This document shows positions 44,847-53,924 of a stretch of DNA of 64,000 nucleotides, in pieces. The stretch is from Gluconobacter sp. P1C6_b (GTDB taxonomy: Bacteria; Pseudomonadota; Alphaproteobacteria; Acetobacterales; Acetobacteraceae): assembly GCF_018811945.1 (NCBI RefSeq), contig NZ_JACRVU010000003.1:186001-250000 (forward strand), written 5' to 3'. The first letter of the stretch is position 1, and every line of letters begins with the position of its first letter. The notes under the pieces are model-generated. The model had not been told where the DNA came from, did not search any database, and saw only the letters and a list, made by a program, of their open reading frames with translations. The translations under genes and the position numbers were made by a program.

Positions 44847-46259
44847 TCAGCCACTCACCGGCGTGGAAGGTGCGGTATTACGCTCTTCATTCGTCGTCAC
44901 CCCAAGCTGCTTGAGCTTGCGGTGCAGTGCACTGCGCTCCATGCAGACGAAGCTGGCCGTCCGGCTGATATTGCCGCCAAACCGCATGAGCTGCACCTGA
45001 AGATACTGCGTCTCGAACAGGTCCCGCGCCTCACGCAGCGGCAGACTCATGACATCCGCTCCGGAATTCAGGCGCGTCATCGAGGGTGCGCCCTGGCTGA
45101 TGGTGGCCGGCAGCATGTCAGCCCGGATCGGATCATTCCCCGTCCCTGGCATCATGATCAGCAGCCGTTCCATCAGATTGCGCAATTCACGCACATTGCC
45201 AGGCCATTCATAGGATTGCAGGGCGGCGAGCGCATCCACGGAGAGTTCCCGGACCGGAAGGCCGGAAGACTGAGCACAGCGCTCAAGGAAATGCCGCGCC
45301 AGACCCGGAATATCCTCGCGCCGTTCGCGCAGGGACGGAATGCGCAGAGGAACAACCGCAAGGCGGTAATACAGGTCCTCGCGGAAGCGGTGCGCGGCGA
45401 TTTCGGACTGGAGATCCCGGTTGGTGGTGGCGATGACACGGATGTCCACCTTCACCCGGGTATTGCCGCCCAGACGCTCGAATGTCTGATCCTGAAGCGC
45501 ACGAACGATCTTGCCCTGCGTTTCAGGCGGCATGTCGGCGACCTCGTCCAGCAGCAGCGTCCCGCGATGGGCCCGCTCCAGCACGCCGCGGCGCATCGGC
45601 TGACCGTCCTCACCCTCAAGGCCGAAAAGCTCTTCTTCGAATCGGTTGGGCGCCAGTGTGGCACAGTTCAGGGCAATGAACGGCCCTTCCGCACGGCGGG
45701 AGCGCGCATGGATCATGCGAGCTGCCACTTCCTTGCCCGATCCGGCCGGACCGCTGATCAGCACGCGGGAATTGGTGGGGGCGACACGCTCGATCTGGGC
45801 ACGAACGGCCGAAATAACGGCGCCGTCCCCCGACAGCGTCGTCTCCGGACCGGCCCGCAGACGCAGTTCCGCATTCTCCCGCCGAAGCCGCGCGGCTTCC
45901 AGCGCACGCCGCACCACGACCAGAAGCCGGTCCGACTGGAACGGCTTCTCGATGAAGTCATAAGCTCCGAGCTTGAGGCTGGATACCGCCGTCTCGATGG
46001 TCCCGTGACCAGAAATCATCAGCGTCGGCAGGCCCGGCTCCTCGGTCTGGAAGATCTTGAGGAGTTCGATCCCGTCCAGCCGGGATCCCTGAAGCCAGAT
46101 ATCCAGAATCGCCAGCGACGGACAATGCGCACGGAAGAGTTCGAGCGCCTGATCCGAATTGGCGGCGGTCCGGGTCTTGTAGCCCTCGTCGTTCAGAATG
46201 CCCTCGATGAGAAACCGGATATCCGGTTCGTCATCGACGATCAGGATCTCATGTTCCAT
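44847..46259 (-). CDS. ntrX: Response regulator NtrX
   Basis: NtrC-family regulator of 470 aa and partner of NtrY. The receiver domain (1-120) has phospho-acceptor Asp53 in 'LAILDIWL'. The AAA+ domain has Walker A 'GPAGSGKE' and Walker B 'GTLLLDEVAD'. A Fis-type helix-turn-helix is at the C-terminus ('ISRTASFVCMERSALHRKLK'). The GAFTGA loop needed to contact sigma-54 is replaced ('LFGLEGEDGQPMRRG'), as in other alphaproteobacterial NtrX, so it probably acts on sigma-70-type promoters. It overlaps ntrY by 11 bp. Confidence 0.92.
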   Translation of the reverse strand: MEHEILIVDDEPDIRFLIEGILNDEGYKTRTAANSDQALELFRAHCPSLAILDIWLQGSRLDGIELLKIFQTEEPGLPTLMISGHGTIETAVSSLKLGAYDFIEKPFQSDRLLVVVRRALEAARLRRENAELRLRAGPETTLSGDGAVISAVRAQIERVAPTNSRVLISGPAGSGKEVAARMIHARSRRAEGPFIALNCATLAPNRFEEELFGLEGEDGQPMRRGVLERAHRGTLLLDEVADMPPETQGKIVRALQDQTFERLGGNTRVKVDIRVIATTNRDLQSEIAAHRFREDLYYRLAVVPLRIPSLRERREDIPGLARHFLERCAQSSGLPVRELSVDALAALQSYEWPGNVRELRNLMERLLIMMPGTGNDPIRADMLPATISQGAPSMTRLNSGADVMSLPLREARDLFETQYLQVQLMRFGGNISRTASFVCMERSALHRKLKQLGVTTNEERNTAPSTPVSG

Positions 46260-48636
46260 CTGCTGTCCTCATGGTCTGAAGGTCCGTTCCACCCGGGACA
46301 TGGCTCTCCTGCTCCCATAACGGCAGGGACAGGGTGACACGCGTTCCCCGCTGCCCGGGCGACGCGCCACGGGACTGGTCTGGTGCCCGATCAGTGAGTT
46401 GAAGCATCCCGGAATGGTCCTCCATGATCTTCTTGACGATCGCAAGGCCGAGGCCGGTGCCCTTCGCCTTGTGGGTTACATAAGGCTCGGTCAGCCGGTG
46501 GCGTTCCACCGTCGGCAGGCCGATCCCGTCATCTTCTATGTCTAGCAGGACATGCCCGCTGCGAATGTGCAAGCCCACCACAATGTGTCCAATTGGCTGC
46601 ACTGGCTGCCCGGAAGCATTTTCTCCCGGTTTTCCGCGGCCTGCCATGCTGATGGCATCAGCGGCATTCTGTAGAAGGTTTGTCAGCGCCTGGCCGATGA
46701 GTCGCCGGTCACAGCGCACGATCGGCCCAGAGGGCGGCAGTCCGGTCGTCTCGAACACGATTTCGGGATGAGCGTTCCGCTGGAGCACCAGCGCCTCCCG
46801 GCAAAGCCGTGAAAAGTCTTCCGGCTGCATGACGGGCTGCGGCATCCGCGCAAAGGCGGAGAACTCGTCCACCATGCGCCCGATGTCTCCGACCTGCCGC
46901 ACGATCGTGTCCACAAGCTGCGTATAGGTCTCGGGGTCGGAGTGAATTTCCTTGAGGAAGCGCCGTTTGAGCCGCTCTGCCGCAAGCTGGATCGGGGTCA
47001 GCGGATTCTTGATCTCGTGCGCCACACGCCGCGCCACATCGGCCCAGGCCGCCTTTCGCTGTGCGGACTGAAGGTCCGTGATGTCATCGAAGGTCACGAC
47101 ATAGCCCGCGACCTCCTGCCCCCGCAGCTCCGCCACGACCCGCACGAGAAGCGTCCGCCCCGCACCGGCCCCTGCGCCCTCACCCGGACCACCCGGACGC
47201 TGCGCGCCTTCCGTATCCACCTGGATTTCGGCGGTATGGACACGCTCTGGCGCCATGCGGGCGGCCTCCAGAAGGCCCGAGAACTCCGGCACACGATCCG
47301 TCAGCTTCATCCCAATGGCTGGCTGAAGATCGCGCTGGAGCACGCTGGACGCCGCGCGGTTCGGCAGTTCGATGACCTGCATCCGGTCCAGCCCGATCAC
47401 ACCGGCCGATACACCGGCCAGCACGGTCTCGGTAAAACGGCGGCGCTCATTGATCTGATCATAGGCCTGCATCAGTTCGGAACGCTGGCTTTCGAGCTGG
47501 TCCGTCATGCTGTTGAAAGCGCGGGACAGGCCCGTCACTTCGTCGTCCTTGTCCTGCCCCGCATCGTCGGGGACGGGCACCCGCACCCCCAGATCGCCTT
47601 TGGAAATCCGCTGGGCTGCCAGAATGAGCAGTCCGAGCGGGTTTGCAATACGGTTCGCCAGCGCCAGTCCGGTCAGCATTCCGACGGCCAGCACCAGCAG
47701 GCCCATCAGGGCGAAAATGACCGCGAACAGGACCTGCGTCTTGCCGCGATTGGTGATCAGCCGCTGGTAATCCGCCACCAGCGTATCCGTGCGGCGCATG
47801 TGTTCCACGACATCCGGGTCAACCGGACGCGTTATAACCAGCATGAGACCGGAATTGCCGCCCAGTGCGACCACGGCACGCACCCTGCGCTGATCCGGGC
47901 GGTCGAGAATCACGGCTTCGCCATGTCGTGCCAGTTCCACCACGGATTTGGGTGGCAATGGCGGTGCAGTCGTCATGTCAGCATCGCTGCCCAGCAGACC
48001 GCCCACCGCCAGAACCTTGTAGGTCAGCGGATCGAACACCTCTGCATCTGTCAGGCCGCGCTCGGTGACTTCATCGTCCAGGAACTCCTGAAGACGTGCG
48101 GGATCGTGAAAAAGATCAGTCCCACGGGAGAAAAGCTCGTCGTTCTGGACGGTAATGAGCGTGTTCGCGAGCGCGAAAGCTTCCGTCCGTGCGTTGTCGT
48201 TATGCTCCTGCAAATAGCCGACCGCGACGGACCGCGCCTCGTTCAGCGCATCGTTGACACGGTTGGAGAACCAGATTTCCACGCCGTAATGGAAGAACAG
48301 CGTCGCGACTGCTCCCACCACGATGGTCGGAGCAACAGCCACGATGCCGAACAGCGTGATCAGCCGGACATGCAGCCGTGCGCCAGCCAGACCAAGCCTG
48401 CGCTCGGCCAGCATCCGCCCGATCTGCACCACGGCCGCCGCCGCAATCAGCATGAGCATGATAAAGTCGAGCAGAAAGACGATCGCCTGCACCTGTGGGC
48501 GATGCGCCAGAGACATGCCCCCCGACAGCACGACGAACGTCGCAAAGGCGAGCACCAGCGCCATGACTGTCAGAAGAACCGCCCCATTGGCACTCGTCAG
48601 CCTTGCAAACAGGCGCCTCAGGGAAGGAAGTCTCAC
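46249..48636 (-). CDS. ntrY: Membrane sensor histidine kinase NtrY
   Basis: The 795-aa sensor has three or four N-terminal membrane helices (about residues 15-110 and 305-330) around a periplasmic domain. A HAMP domain follows ('LALANRIANPLGLLILAAQR'), then PAS, HisKA with phospho-acceptor His in 'RRVAHEIKNPLTPIQLAAER', and an ATPase domain with 'NLLQNAADAISMAGRG' and 'DIEDDGIGLP'. It controls NtrX; the signal (nitrogen or redox state in relatives) is inferred. It overlaps both neighbours. Confidence 0.95.
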   Translation of the reverse strand: MRLPSLRRLFARLTSANGAVLLTVMALVLAFATFVVLSGGMSLAHRPQVQAIVFLLDFIMLMLIAAAAVVQIGRMLAERRLGLAGARLHVRLITLFGIVAVAPTIVVGAVATLFFHYGVEIWFSNRVNDALNEARSVAVGYLQEHNDNARTEAFALANTLITVQNDELFSRGTDLFHDPARLQEFLDDEVTERGLTDAEVFDPLTYKVLAVGGLLGSDADMTTAPPLPPKSVVELARHGEAVILDRPDQRRVRAVVALGGNSGLMLVITRPVDPDVVEHMRRTDTLVADYQRLITNRGKTQVLFAVIFALMGLLVLAVGMLTGLALANRIANPLGLLILAAQRISKGDLGVRVPVPDDAGQDKDDEVTGLSRAFNSMTDQLESQRSELMQAYDQINERRRFTETVLAGVSAGVIGLDRMQVIELPNRAASSVLQRDLQPAIGMKLTDRVPEFSGLLEAARMAPERVHTAEIQVDTEGAQRPGGPGEGAGAGAGRTLLVRVVAELRGQEVAGYVVTFDDITDLQSAQRKAAWADVARRVAHEIKNPLTPIQLAAERLKRRFLKEIHSDPETYTQLVDTIVRQVGDIGRMVDEFSAFARMPQPVMQPEDFSRLCREALVLQRNAHPEIVFETTGLPPSGPIVRCDRRLIGQALTNLLQNAADAISMAGRGKPGENASGQPVQPIGHIVVGLHIRSGHVLLDIEDDGIGLPTVERHRLTEPYVTHKAKGTGLGLAIVKKIMEDHSGMLQLTDRAPDQSRGASPGQRGTRVTLSLPLWEQESHVPGGTDLQTMRTADGT

Positions 48637-49373
48637 TCGTCGATGCCTTTCGGGATCGTGATGTCCAGTTCACGGATGCGCTTGCGCAGGGTGTTGCGGT
48701 TTACACCCAGAATGGCGGCAGCGCGCAACTGGTTACCGCAGGTCCGCCGCAGAACCATCGTGATCAGCGGCCGTTCGACCTCGCCCACCACACAGGCATG
48801 CAGATCACCCGCCCCGTTTTCCAGATCGCCTTCAAGATATTCAGCCAGGGGCCGTTCCAGCGCCCGCTCCAACCCGCGGGGACGCGCCGTGCCTGTGCCA
48901 GCCGCCAGCCGACAGACCGCGCTGATCCGCTCCGGCCCCAAACGCTGCGCAGAGGGCAGCGCCGACAGCCAGCGATGCAGGGCTGTGGACAATCCCCCCT
49001 GCCGGAGCAGAAGAACAGGATCGTGACGGCTCCCCGCGATCACGCGCAGATCCGTGCCCTCCTGTGCGAGCCATTCCATGAACCGGTCCTGCATCAGGGG
49101 GCACAGACAGTCGATCTCATCCAGCAGCAGGGTCCCGCCCTGCGCCTGCTGGATCCAGCCGGCCTCACCATTTCCGAAAAGGGCCGCTTCACGAAGCGCG
49201 CGCGGCGTCGCGGTCAGGGCGGCAATCACAAACGGATTTTGTGCACGCGGGCTGTGACTGTGCAATCGCCGGGCAACATCCTGCCGGTCCAGGCGGGACG
49301 CGCCGTACAGGAACACCGGATGGCAGCCCTGCTCGACCAGACCTGAAGCAGACTGCTCCGTCATGGCTGACAC
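48633..49373 (-). CDS. Degenerate NtrC-like regulator lacking receiver domain and Walker A
   Basis: The 246-aa protein occupies the ntrC position and is coupled to ntrY (ATGA). It has no receiver domain and begins directly in a shrunken AAA+ region. The Walker A position reads 'GASRLDRQ' instead of GxxGxGK, Walker B-like 'GGTLLLDEID' persists (about 79-88), and no GAFTGA loop or arginine-finger region is apparent. A Fis-type helix-turn-helix survives ('LRAAAILGVNRNTLRKRIRE'). It probably binds DNA but should not hydrolyse ATP, be phosphorylated or activate sigma-54. The frame is open and GC3-rich, so it appears maintained. Confidence 0.85.
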   Translation of the reverse strand: MSAMTEQSASGLVEQGCHPVFLYGASRLDRQDVARRLHSHSPRAQNPFVIAALTATPRALREAALFGNGEAGWIQQAQGGTLLLDEIDCLCPLMQDRFMEWLAQEGTDLRVIAGSRHDPVLLLRQGGLSTALHRWLSALPSAQRLGPERISAVCRLAAGTGTARPRGLERALERPLAEYLEGDLENGAGDLHACVVGEVERPLITMVLRRTCGNQLRAAAILGVNRNTLRKRIRELDITIPKGIDE

Positions 49374-49397
49374 GGAAGGGCCGGACGTCTCACGCCC

Positions 49398-50513
49398 TCA
49401 GGCCGCTTCACGCGTGCCGTCGCGGCTCAGACTGCCCGTCGGGCCGGCCTCACGGTTGCGCACGACACCGGCCTCAATATGACGGTCATAGAATGCAGTC
49501 AGCAGCGCAATGGCCTCGGCTGCGCTCTCAACACCATTGATGGTAGAGCGGAACGTCGCAGAGCCCGGCAGCCCGGCGGAATACCAGGAGACATGCTTGC
49601 GCGCGAGACGCAGGCCCGGCCGTTCGCCGAAATGATCGAGCATCATCCGGTAATGCCGCAGGGCGATTTCCTTTTCGGTCGCCAGATCCGGGTCGAGCAC
49701 ATCTTCACCGGTCCGCAGGGACTGCGCCACCTGCGCCGTAAACCATGGCCGTCCATAACACCCGCGCCCGATCATGACGCCATCGGCCTGCGACTGGTGC
49801 AGTGCCTCCCGCGCATCGCGAATGGTGTTGATGTCTCCGTTGACGATGACCGGCAGCGAGACCGCGTCCTTCACCGTTTTAACGAAACGCCAGTCCGCCG
49901 TGCCGTTATAGAACATCTGCCGGGTGCGACCGTGGACGGTCACAAGCCGGATTCCGCTCTCTTCCGCGATCTTCGCCAGACGCGGTGCATTGAGCGAATT
50001 GTGGTCCCAGCCCATGCGCATCTTGAGCGTCACCGGCACATTCACGGCCCGCGCTGTCGCTTCGAGCAGCTTCCCGGCCAGAACCTCGTCCCGCATCAGC
50101 GCAGAACCAGCCATCTGCCCGATCGCGACCTTCTTCACCGGGCAGCCGAAATTGATGTCAATGAGGTTCGCGCCCCCATCCACCGAAATCTTCGCTGCCT
50201 GCGCCATGGCCTCGGGATCACATCCGGCAAGCTGGACCGCATTTGGCCCCCGCTCGGCCATCCGCGCCATGCGCATGGTGTTCTCGTTCTCGCGGATCAT
50301 CGCCCAGGACGCGATCATTTCCGACACGACGAGTCCTGCCCCGAGATCACGGGCAAGCTGACGGAACGGTAGATCCGTAACACCCGAAAGCGGAGCAAGG
50401 ATCACCGGATCCTCGATCACCACGCCCTGTCCCAGATCGATGGGTTTCAGGACACGGTTCGGGGGTGCAGCGGCAGGCGCATCAGGAGCGGCGGAAGGAG
50501 CGGAAGCAGTCAT
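49398..50513 (-). CDS. dusB: tRNA-dihydrouridine synthase DusB (NifR3)
   Basis: FMN-dependent enzyme that reduces uridine to dihydrouridine in tRNA. The 371-aa protein has '[20 protein letters not shown]' near residue 38, catalytic Cys in 'NFGCPVKKV', '[10 protein letters not shown]', '[17 protein letters not shown]' and '[11 protein letters not shown]'. An Ala/Pro-rich lead of about 22 aa precedes the core. It starts the ntr cluster, as nifR3 does in other alphaproteobacteria, but no ntrB lies between it and the ntrC remnant (24-bp gap). Confidence 0.95.
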   Translation of the reverse strand: MTASAPSAAPDAPAAAPPNRVLKPIDLGQGVVIEDPVILAPLSGVTDLPFRQLARDLGAGLVVSEMIASWAMIRENENTMRMARMAERGPNAVQLAGCDPEAMAQAAKISVDGGANLIDINFGCPVKKVAIGQMAGSALMRDEVLAGKLLEATARAVNVPVTLKMRMGWDHNSLNAPRLAKIAEESGIRLVTVHGRTRQMFYNGTADWRFVKTVKDAVSLPVIVNGDINTIRDAREALHQSQADGVMIGRGCYGRPWFTAQVAQSLRTGEDVLDPDLATEKEIALRHYRMMLDHFGERPGLRLARKHVSWYSAGLPGSATFRSTINGVESAAEAIALLTAFYDRHIEAGVVRNREAGPTGSLSRDGTREAA

Positions 50514-50643
50514 GGCAGGATCAATTTAGCGGCCCGCCTCCGCAAGCGCAAACGCTCCTTTGCACGCAACCCCGCCCCCTGTCCGTGCGCTATTCCCCAG
50601 ACAGTCTTCACGCCACTTCCACCATTCCTTCATGGAGAAGAGC

Positions 50644-51453
50644 ATGCCGCATATTACGACCAGCGACGGAACCCGCATCCATTACGAGGAACAGGGACAC
50701 GGACGTCCCATCGTCATGATCCACGGCTGGACCTTCTCGGGACGTTTCTTCCACCGCAATGTCGGCCCGATCTCCGAACAGGCCCGCGTCATCACCATGG
50801 ACCTGCGCGGACACGGACGCTCCGAAAAACCGCAGCATGGCTATCGCATCTCCCGTCTGGCCGCCGATCTGCGCGACCTTCTGGTCGCGCTGAACCTTCA
50901 GGACGTGACGGTTCTGGGCTGGTCGATCGGGTGCCCCGTCATCTGGTCGTATCTGGAGCTGTTCGGGTCAGAGCGCATCCGCAACGCCATTTTCGTCCAG
51001 CAGACCCCCAAGCAGTACTATTCCGCCGACTGGAAGCTCGGTCACGCCGCCTGTTTCGATCAGGCTGGCCTGACAGCCGTGCAGCAGCAGCTCACCCTCA
51101 CACCGGACGAGTTCGACAGAGGCAATCTGGAAAGCTGCATCTGCCACCCTCTGCCCGAAGACGAGAAAGCGCTCCTGCTCCGGGAAATGGCGCAGAGTCC
51201 CGCCCATGCCCGCAGCGCCATGATGGCGGATCACACCACGCAGGACTGGCGTGACATCCTGCCCCGCTTCACCCTTCCCGCCCTCATGATGATCGCCCGC
51301 AAGGACAAGGTCCTGAATCCGGACGGTCCCGCCTGGGTGGCGCAGCACATGCCCAACTGCACCGGCGTGGAGTTCGAGGACAGCGCGCACATGGTTTTTC
51401 TCGACGAGACAGAAAAGTTCAACCGCACTGTTCTCGACTTCCTGAAGAGGTAA
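50644..51453 (+). CDS. Alpha/beta hydrolase
   Basis: The 269-aa hydrolase has the nucleophile elbow 'GWSIG' (Ser near residue 97), the acid in 'ARKDKV', and catalytic His in 'DSAHMVF'. The 'IHGWTFSGRFF' oxyanion region and 'DLRGHGRSEKP' are typical of esterases and haloperoxidase-like hydrolases. No signal peptide. ATG at 50644 is chosen because GGAG lies 6 nt upstream. The next gene begins 4 bp after its stop, so the two are an operon; the substrate is unknown. Confidence 0.88.
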   Translation: MPHITTSDGTRIHYEEQGHGRPIVMIHGWTFSGRFFHRNVGPISEQARVITMDLRGHGRSEKPQHGYRISRLAADLRDLLVALNLQDVTVLGWSIGCPVIWSYLELFGSERIRNAIFVQQTPKQYYSADWKLGHAACFDQAGLTAVQQQLTLTPDEFDRGNLESCICHPLPEDEKALLLREMAQSPAHARSAMMADHTTQDWRDILPRFTLPALMMIARKDKVLNPDGPAWVAQHMPNCTGVEFEDSAHMVFLDETEKFNRTVLDFLKR

Positions 51454-51457
51454 TCCC

Positions 51458-52318
51458 ATGACGAAACTCCCCTTCCCTTTCGGCATGAACGAATTCACGA
51501 CCCAGCCCTGGTCGTTCGAGGAAGACGTGGCGCGTTACCGTGACCTCGGCGTGGATGCGATCGAGATCTGTGAAGCCAAGCTCGATCCGGATCGCATCGG
51601 GGAGCAGATGCGCCTCGTCAGGGAGAGCGGGCTGAGAGTCAGTGCGGTCCAGCCTCTGGTGCGGACCTTCTTCGGAAGCGCGATGGTCCCCGAACCTGAA
51701 GCGCCTGAAGCCCGCGTCAAACGTCTTGCCCAAAGCCTGAAAACGCTCGCGCCTCATGTCCCCGGCAGCGTCTTCGTGACCAATACCGGCGCGCCACCAA
51801 AGGGCAACATGCGCCGTACCATGGACGAGACGGTGCGTTATCTGAAGGAACTCTGTCCCCTTGCCGACGATCTGGGCGTTTCCCTATCGCTGGAGCCGCT
51901 CAACCCGACCTCAGTGAACACCGAAAGCGCCATCTGGACCATTGAACAGGCCATGGACATCGTTGACGACGTCGGCCATCCGGCGATGGGTCTGTGTCTG
52001 GATTACTGGAACATCTGGCAACAGAAGGATGTCTGCGCGGCCATCCGCGCTGCGGGAAGCAAAATCAACGTCCTTCAGGTCAGCGACTGGCGTACGCCCT
52101 ATTCCGCTGCCGACCGCCTGATCCCCGGCGATGGCTGCATTCCGCTGCATGAAATGCTGCAGGCAACATGGGACGCGGGCTTCCGGGGCGCCTGCACGGT
52201 CGAGATTTTTTCCTCAGACGTGCCGGACAGCCTTTACGACCGCGATCTGAGCGACGTCATCCGCTTCTGCCGCGAGGGACTGGATCAGGCCTGGAACGGC
52301 GAGGACGGCGAGACCTGA
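51458..52318 (+). CDS. Sugar phosphate isomerase/epimerase-like TIM-barrel protein
   Basis: The 286-aa protein is a xylose-isomerase-like TIM barrel. Characteristic segments are 'GVDAIEICEAKLDPD', 'LSLEPLNPT' with a metal-binding Glu, 'GLCLDYWNIW', 'VLQVSDWRTP', and 'GACTVEIFSSDVP' with a second acid. Such proteins include hydroxypyruvate isomerases and sugar epimerases. It follows the alpha/beta hydrolase by 4 bp, suggesting a shared degradation route, but the substrate is not evident. Confidence 0.85.
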   Translation: MTKLPFPFGMNEFTTQPWSFEEDVARYRDLGVDAIEICEAKLDPDRIGEQMRLVRESGLRVSAVQPLVRTFFGSAMVPEPEAPEARVKRLAQSLKTLAPHVPGSVFVTNTGAPPKGNMRRTMDETVRYLKELCPLADDLGVSLSLEPLNPTSVNTESAIWTIEQAMDIVDDVGHPAMGLCLDYWNIWQQKDVCAAIRAAGSKINVLQVSDWRTPYSAADRLIPGDGCIPLHEMLQATWDAGFRGACTVEIFSSDVPDSLYDRDLSDVIRFCREGLDQAWNGEDGET

Positions 52319-52320
52319 CG

Positions 52321-52560
52321 TCACTCTGTCGGGCCGATTTCCTCGCAGTGTCGTTTCAGGCCGTCCTGCGTGATGACGAAACGCCCGTCATCACGCAGTT
52401 TCGACAGTCCGAGCCGTTCCAGCCGCTCAAGACAGGGCTGGTCCTTCAGCCCTGTCGGTCGCCCCGTCGGCGCACACAGCAAAAGCCGGTGCAGCGTCGA
52501 GCGGCAGCACGTCTCCAGATAAGGCTCGTCGTAGGATTCAGCAGCGGATGCGTCGGACAT
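52321..52560 (-). CDS. Small hypothetical protein with winged-helix-like end
   Basis: The 79-aa product is helical, with a Cys pair in 'LETCCRSTLHRLLL' and a C-terminal segment 'RLGLSKLRDDGRFVITQDGL' that looks like a small winged helix. ATG at 52560 is likely; an upstream in-frame start at 52596 adds 12 unconvincing residues. It converges on the TIM-barrel gene with 2 bp between stops. No family was recognised, but composition and compact spacing favour a real gene. Confidence 0.6.
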   Translation of the reverse strand: MSDASAAESYDEPYLETCCRSTLHRLLLCAPTGRPTGLKDQPCLERLERLGLSKLRDDGRFVITQDGLKRHCEEIGPTE

Positions 52561-52686
52561 GCGTTCGCGTCTATCGCGTCCCTGCGCCACCGCCAAGACA
52601 AAACGCCATCAGATACACTCCGGGGATGTAAGCCAGACGCGCGAAGCTGATGCGTCACACCGCGGATTAGGGTATGGAAACGATTC

Positions 52687-53760
52687 ATGATCGATCTCGG
52701 AACGCTCGTCACTCCACTCCTGCACCGCTTCGACACCGAAACGGCGCACGAACTCGCCATTCACTCCCTTGCCCTCGGCCTTGGCGGCCAGGCGCCAAAG
52801 GATGTGCCGGCCCTCTCGACCCGCACGCTCGGCCTGCGCTTTCCCAACCCGATCGGCCTGGCTGCCGGATTCGACAAGGATGCCCGTGCCATCCGTCCGC
52901 TGGCCAAACTGGGCTTCGGCCATATCGAGGCCGGGACCGTGACGCCCCGCCCCCAGCCCGGCAATCCCGGCCCCCGCCTGTTCCGGCTGGTCGAAGATGG
53001 TGCGATCATCAACCGCATGGGCTTCAATGGCTGCGGCGTGGACCGCTTCTGCCGTCGTCTCGCCCGGCTGCACCGCCCGATGCCCAATGGCAGGATGCGC
53101 GGTCCGACTGTCCCGCTGGGCGTGAATATCGGGATCAACAAGACCGGCTCCGACCCGCTGCGGGACTACCCGGACCTCGTGGCCCGCGTGCGGCCCTATG
53201 CCGATTACATCACGATGAACCTGTCGTCTCCCAACACGCCGGGGCTGCGCGATCTTCAGTCGGCAACGATGCTGAAAGAGCTTCTGGACGCCATCAATAC
53301 CCGCAATCCGGAGCGTCCTCCGCTTCTGGTCAAGCTCGCGCCCGATCTGGATGACAGCTCCTACGAGCCGATCCTCGAAGCCGCCATCGAAGGCGGCGCG
53401 CAGGGTCTGATCCTGACCAACACGACCATCGCCCGTCCCGCCACCCTGCGTGATCCGGCGGCCCGCGAGAGCGGTGGCCTCTCTGGTCGCCCACTCACCC
53501 CGCGCTCCCGCGAGGTTCTGCGGATCGTCTCGGGTCTGAACAAGGGCCGTCTGGCGCTGATTTCGTGTGGCGGCATCGAAACCGGCGAAGACATTCTCGC
53601 CCGCATCCGCATGGGCGCGGATATGGTGCAGATCTATTCGTCCTTCATCCTTCAGGGCCCCGGCATCCTGACCCGCATGAAGACGGAACTGCTCGACGCC
53701 ATGCGCCGCGACGGCTTCGAGACGATCGCCGATGCCCACGGCGTTGACCGGCCGAACTGA
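52687..53760 (+). CDS. pyrD: Dihydroorotate dehydrogenase (quinone), class 2
   Basis: Membrane-associated flavoenzyme that oxidises dihydroorotate to orotate in pyrimidine synthesis and passes electrons to ubiquinone. The 357-aa protein has an N-terminal amphipathic helical region (about 1-40) for membrane binding. It also has 'GLAAGFDKDARAI', 'NRMGFNGCGVD', 'NLSSPNTPGLR' with the catalytic Ser, 'LVKLAPDLDD' and 'ISCGGIETGEDILARI', the class 2 order. A strong terminator follows. Confidence 0.97.
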   Translation: MIDLGTLVTPLLHRFDTETAHELAIHSLALGLGGQAPKDVPALSTRTLGLRFPNPIGLAAGFDKDARAIRPLAKLGFGHIEAGTVTPRPQPGNPGPRLFRLVEDGAIINRMGFNGCGVDRFCRRLARLHRPMPNGRMRGPTVPLGVNIGINKTGSDPLRDYPDLVARVRPYADYITMNLSSPNTPGLRDLQSATMLKELLDAINTRNPERPPLLVKLAPDLDDSSYEPILEAAIEGGAQGLILTNTTIARPATLRDPAARESGGLSGRPLTPRSREVLRIVSGLNKGRLALISCGGIETGEDILARIRMGADMVQIYSSFILQGPGILTRMKTELLDAMRRDGFETIADAHGVDRPN

Positions 53761-53782
53761 CGGACTGCTCAGCTCCCGTCTC

Positions 53783-53818
53783 AGGGCATCTTTCCCTTCG
53801 GGGGAAGGTGCCCTTTTT
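53783..53818 (+). terminator. Terminator after pyrD
   Basis: AGGGCATCTTTCCC (53783-53796) pairs with GGGGAAGGTGCCCT (53801-53814) through 14 bp with two G-T wobbles and a TTCG loop, followed by TTTT. Confidence 0.94.
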
Positions 53819-53924
53819 CGTATCCATCCGCCCGGCGCAATGAACCGCTTCAAGGCGGAAATCGAACCCCGGCGAACGCAAGCCGTTGAAAACCCCATCA
53901 AGACACTGGACGGAACACCTTCGC

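Noticed and set aside
46942-49026. 694-codon open frame antisense to ntrY and the ntrC remnant
   Set aside because: Entirely opposite confidently assigned genes; Arg/His/Gln-rich and without a recognisable domain.
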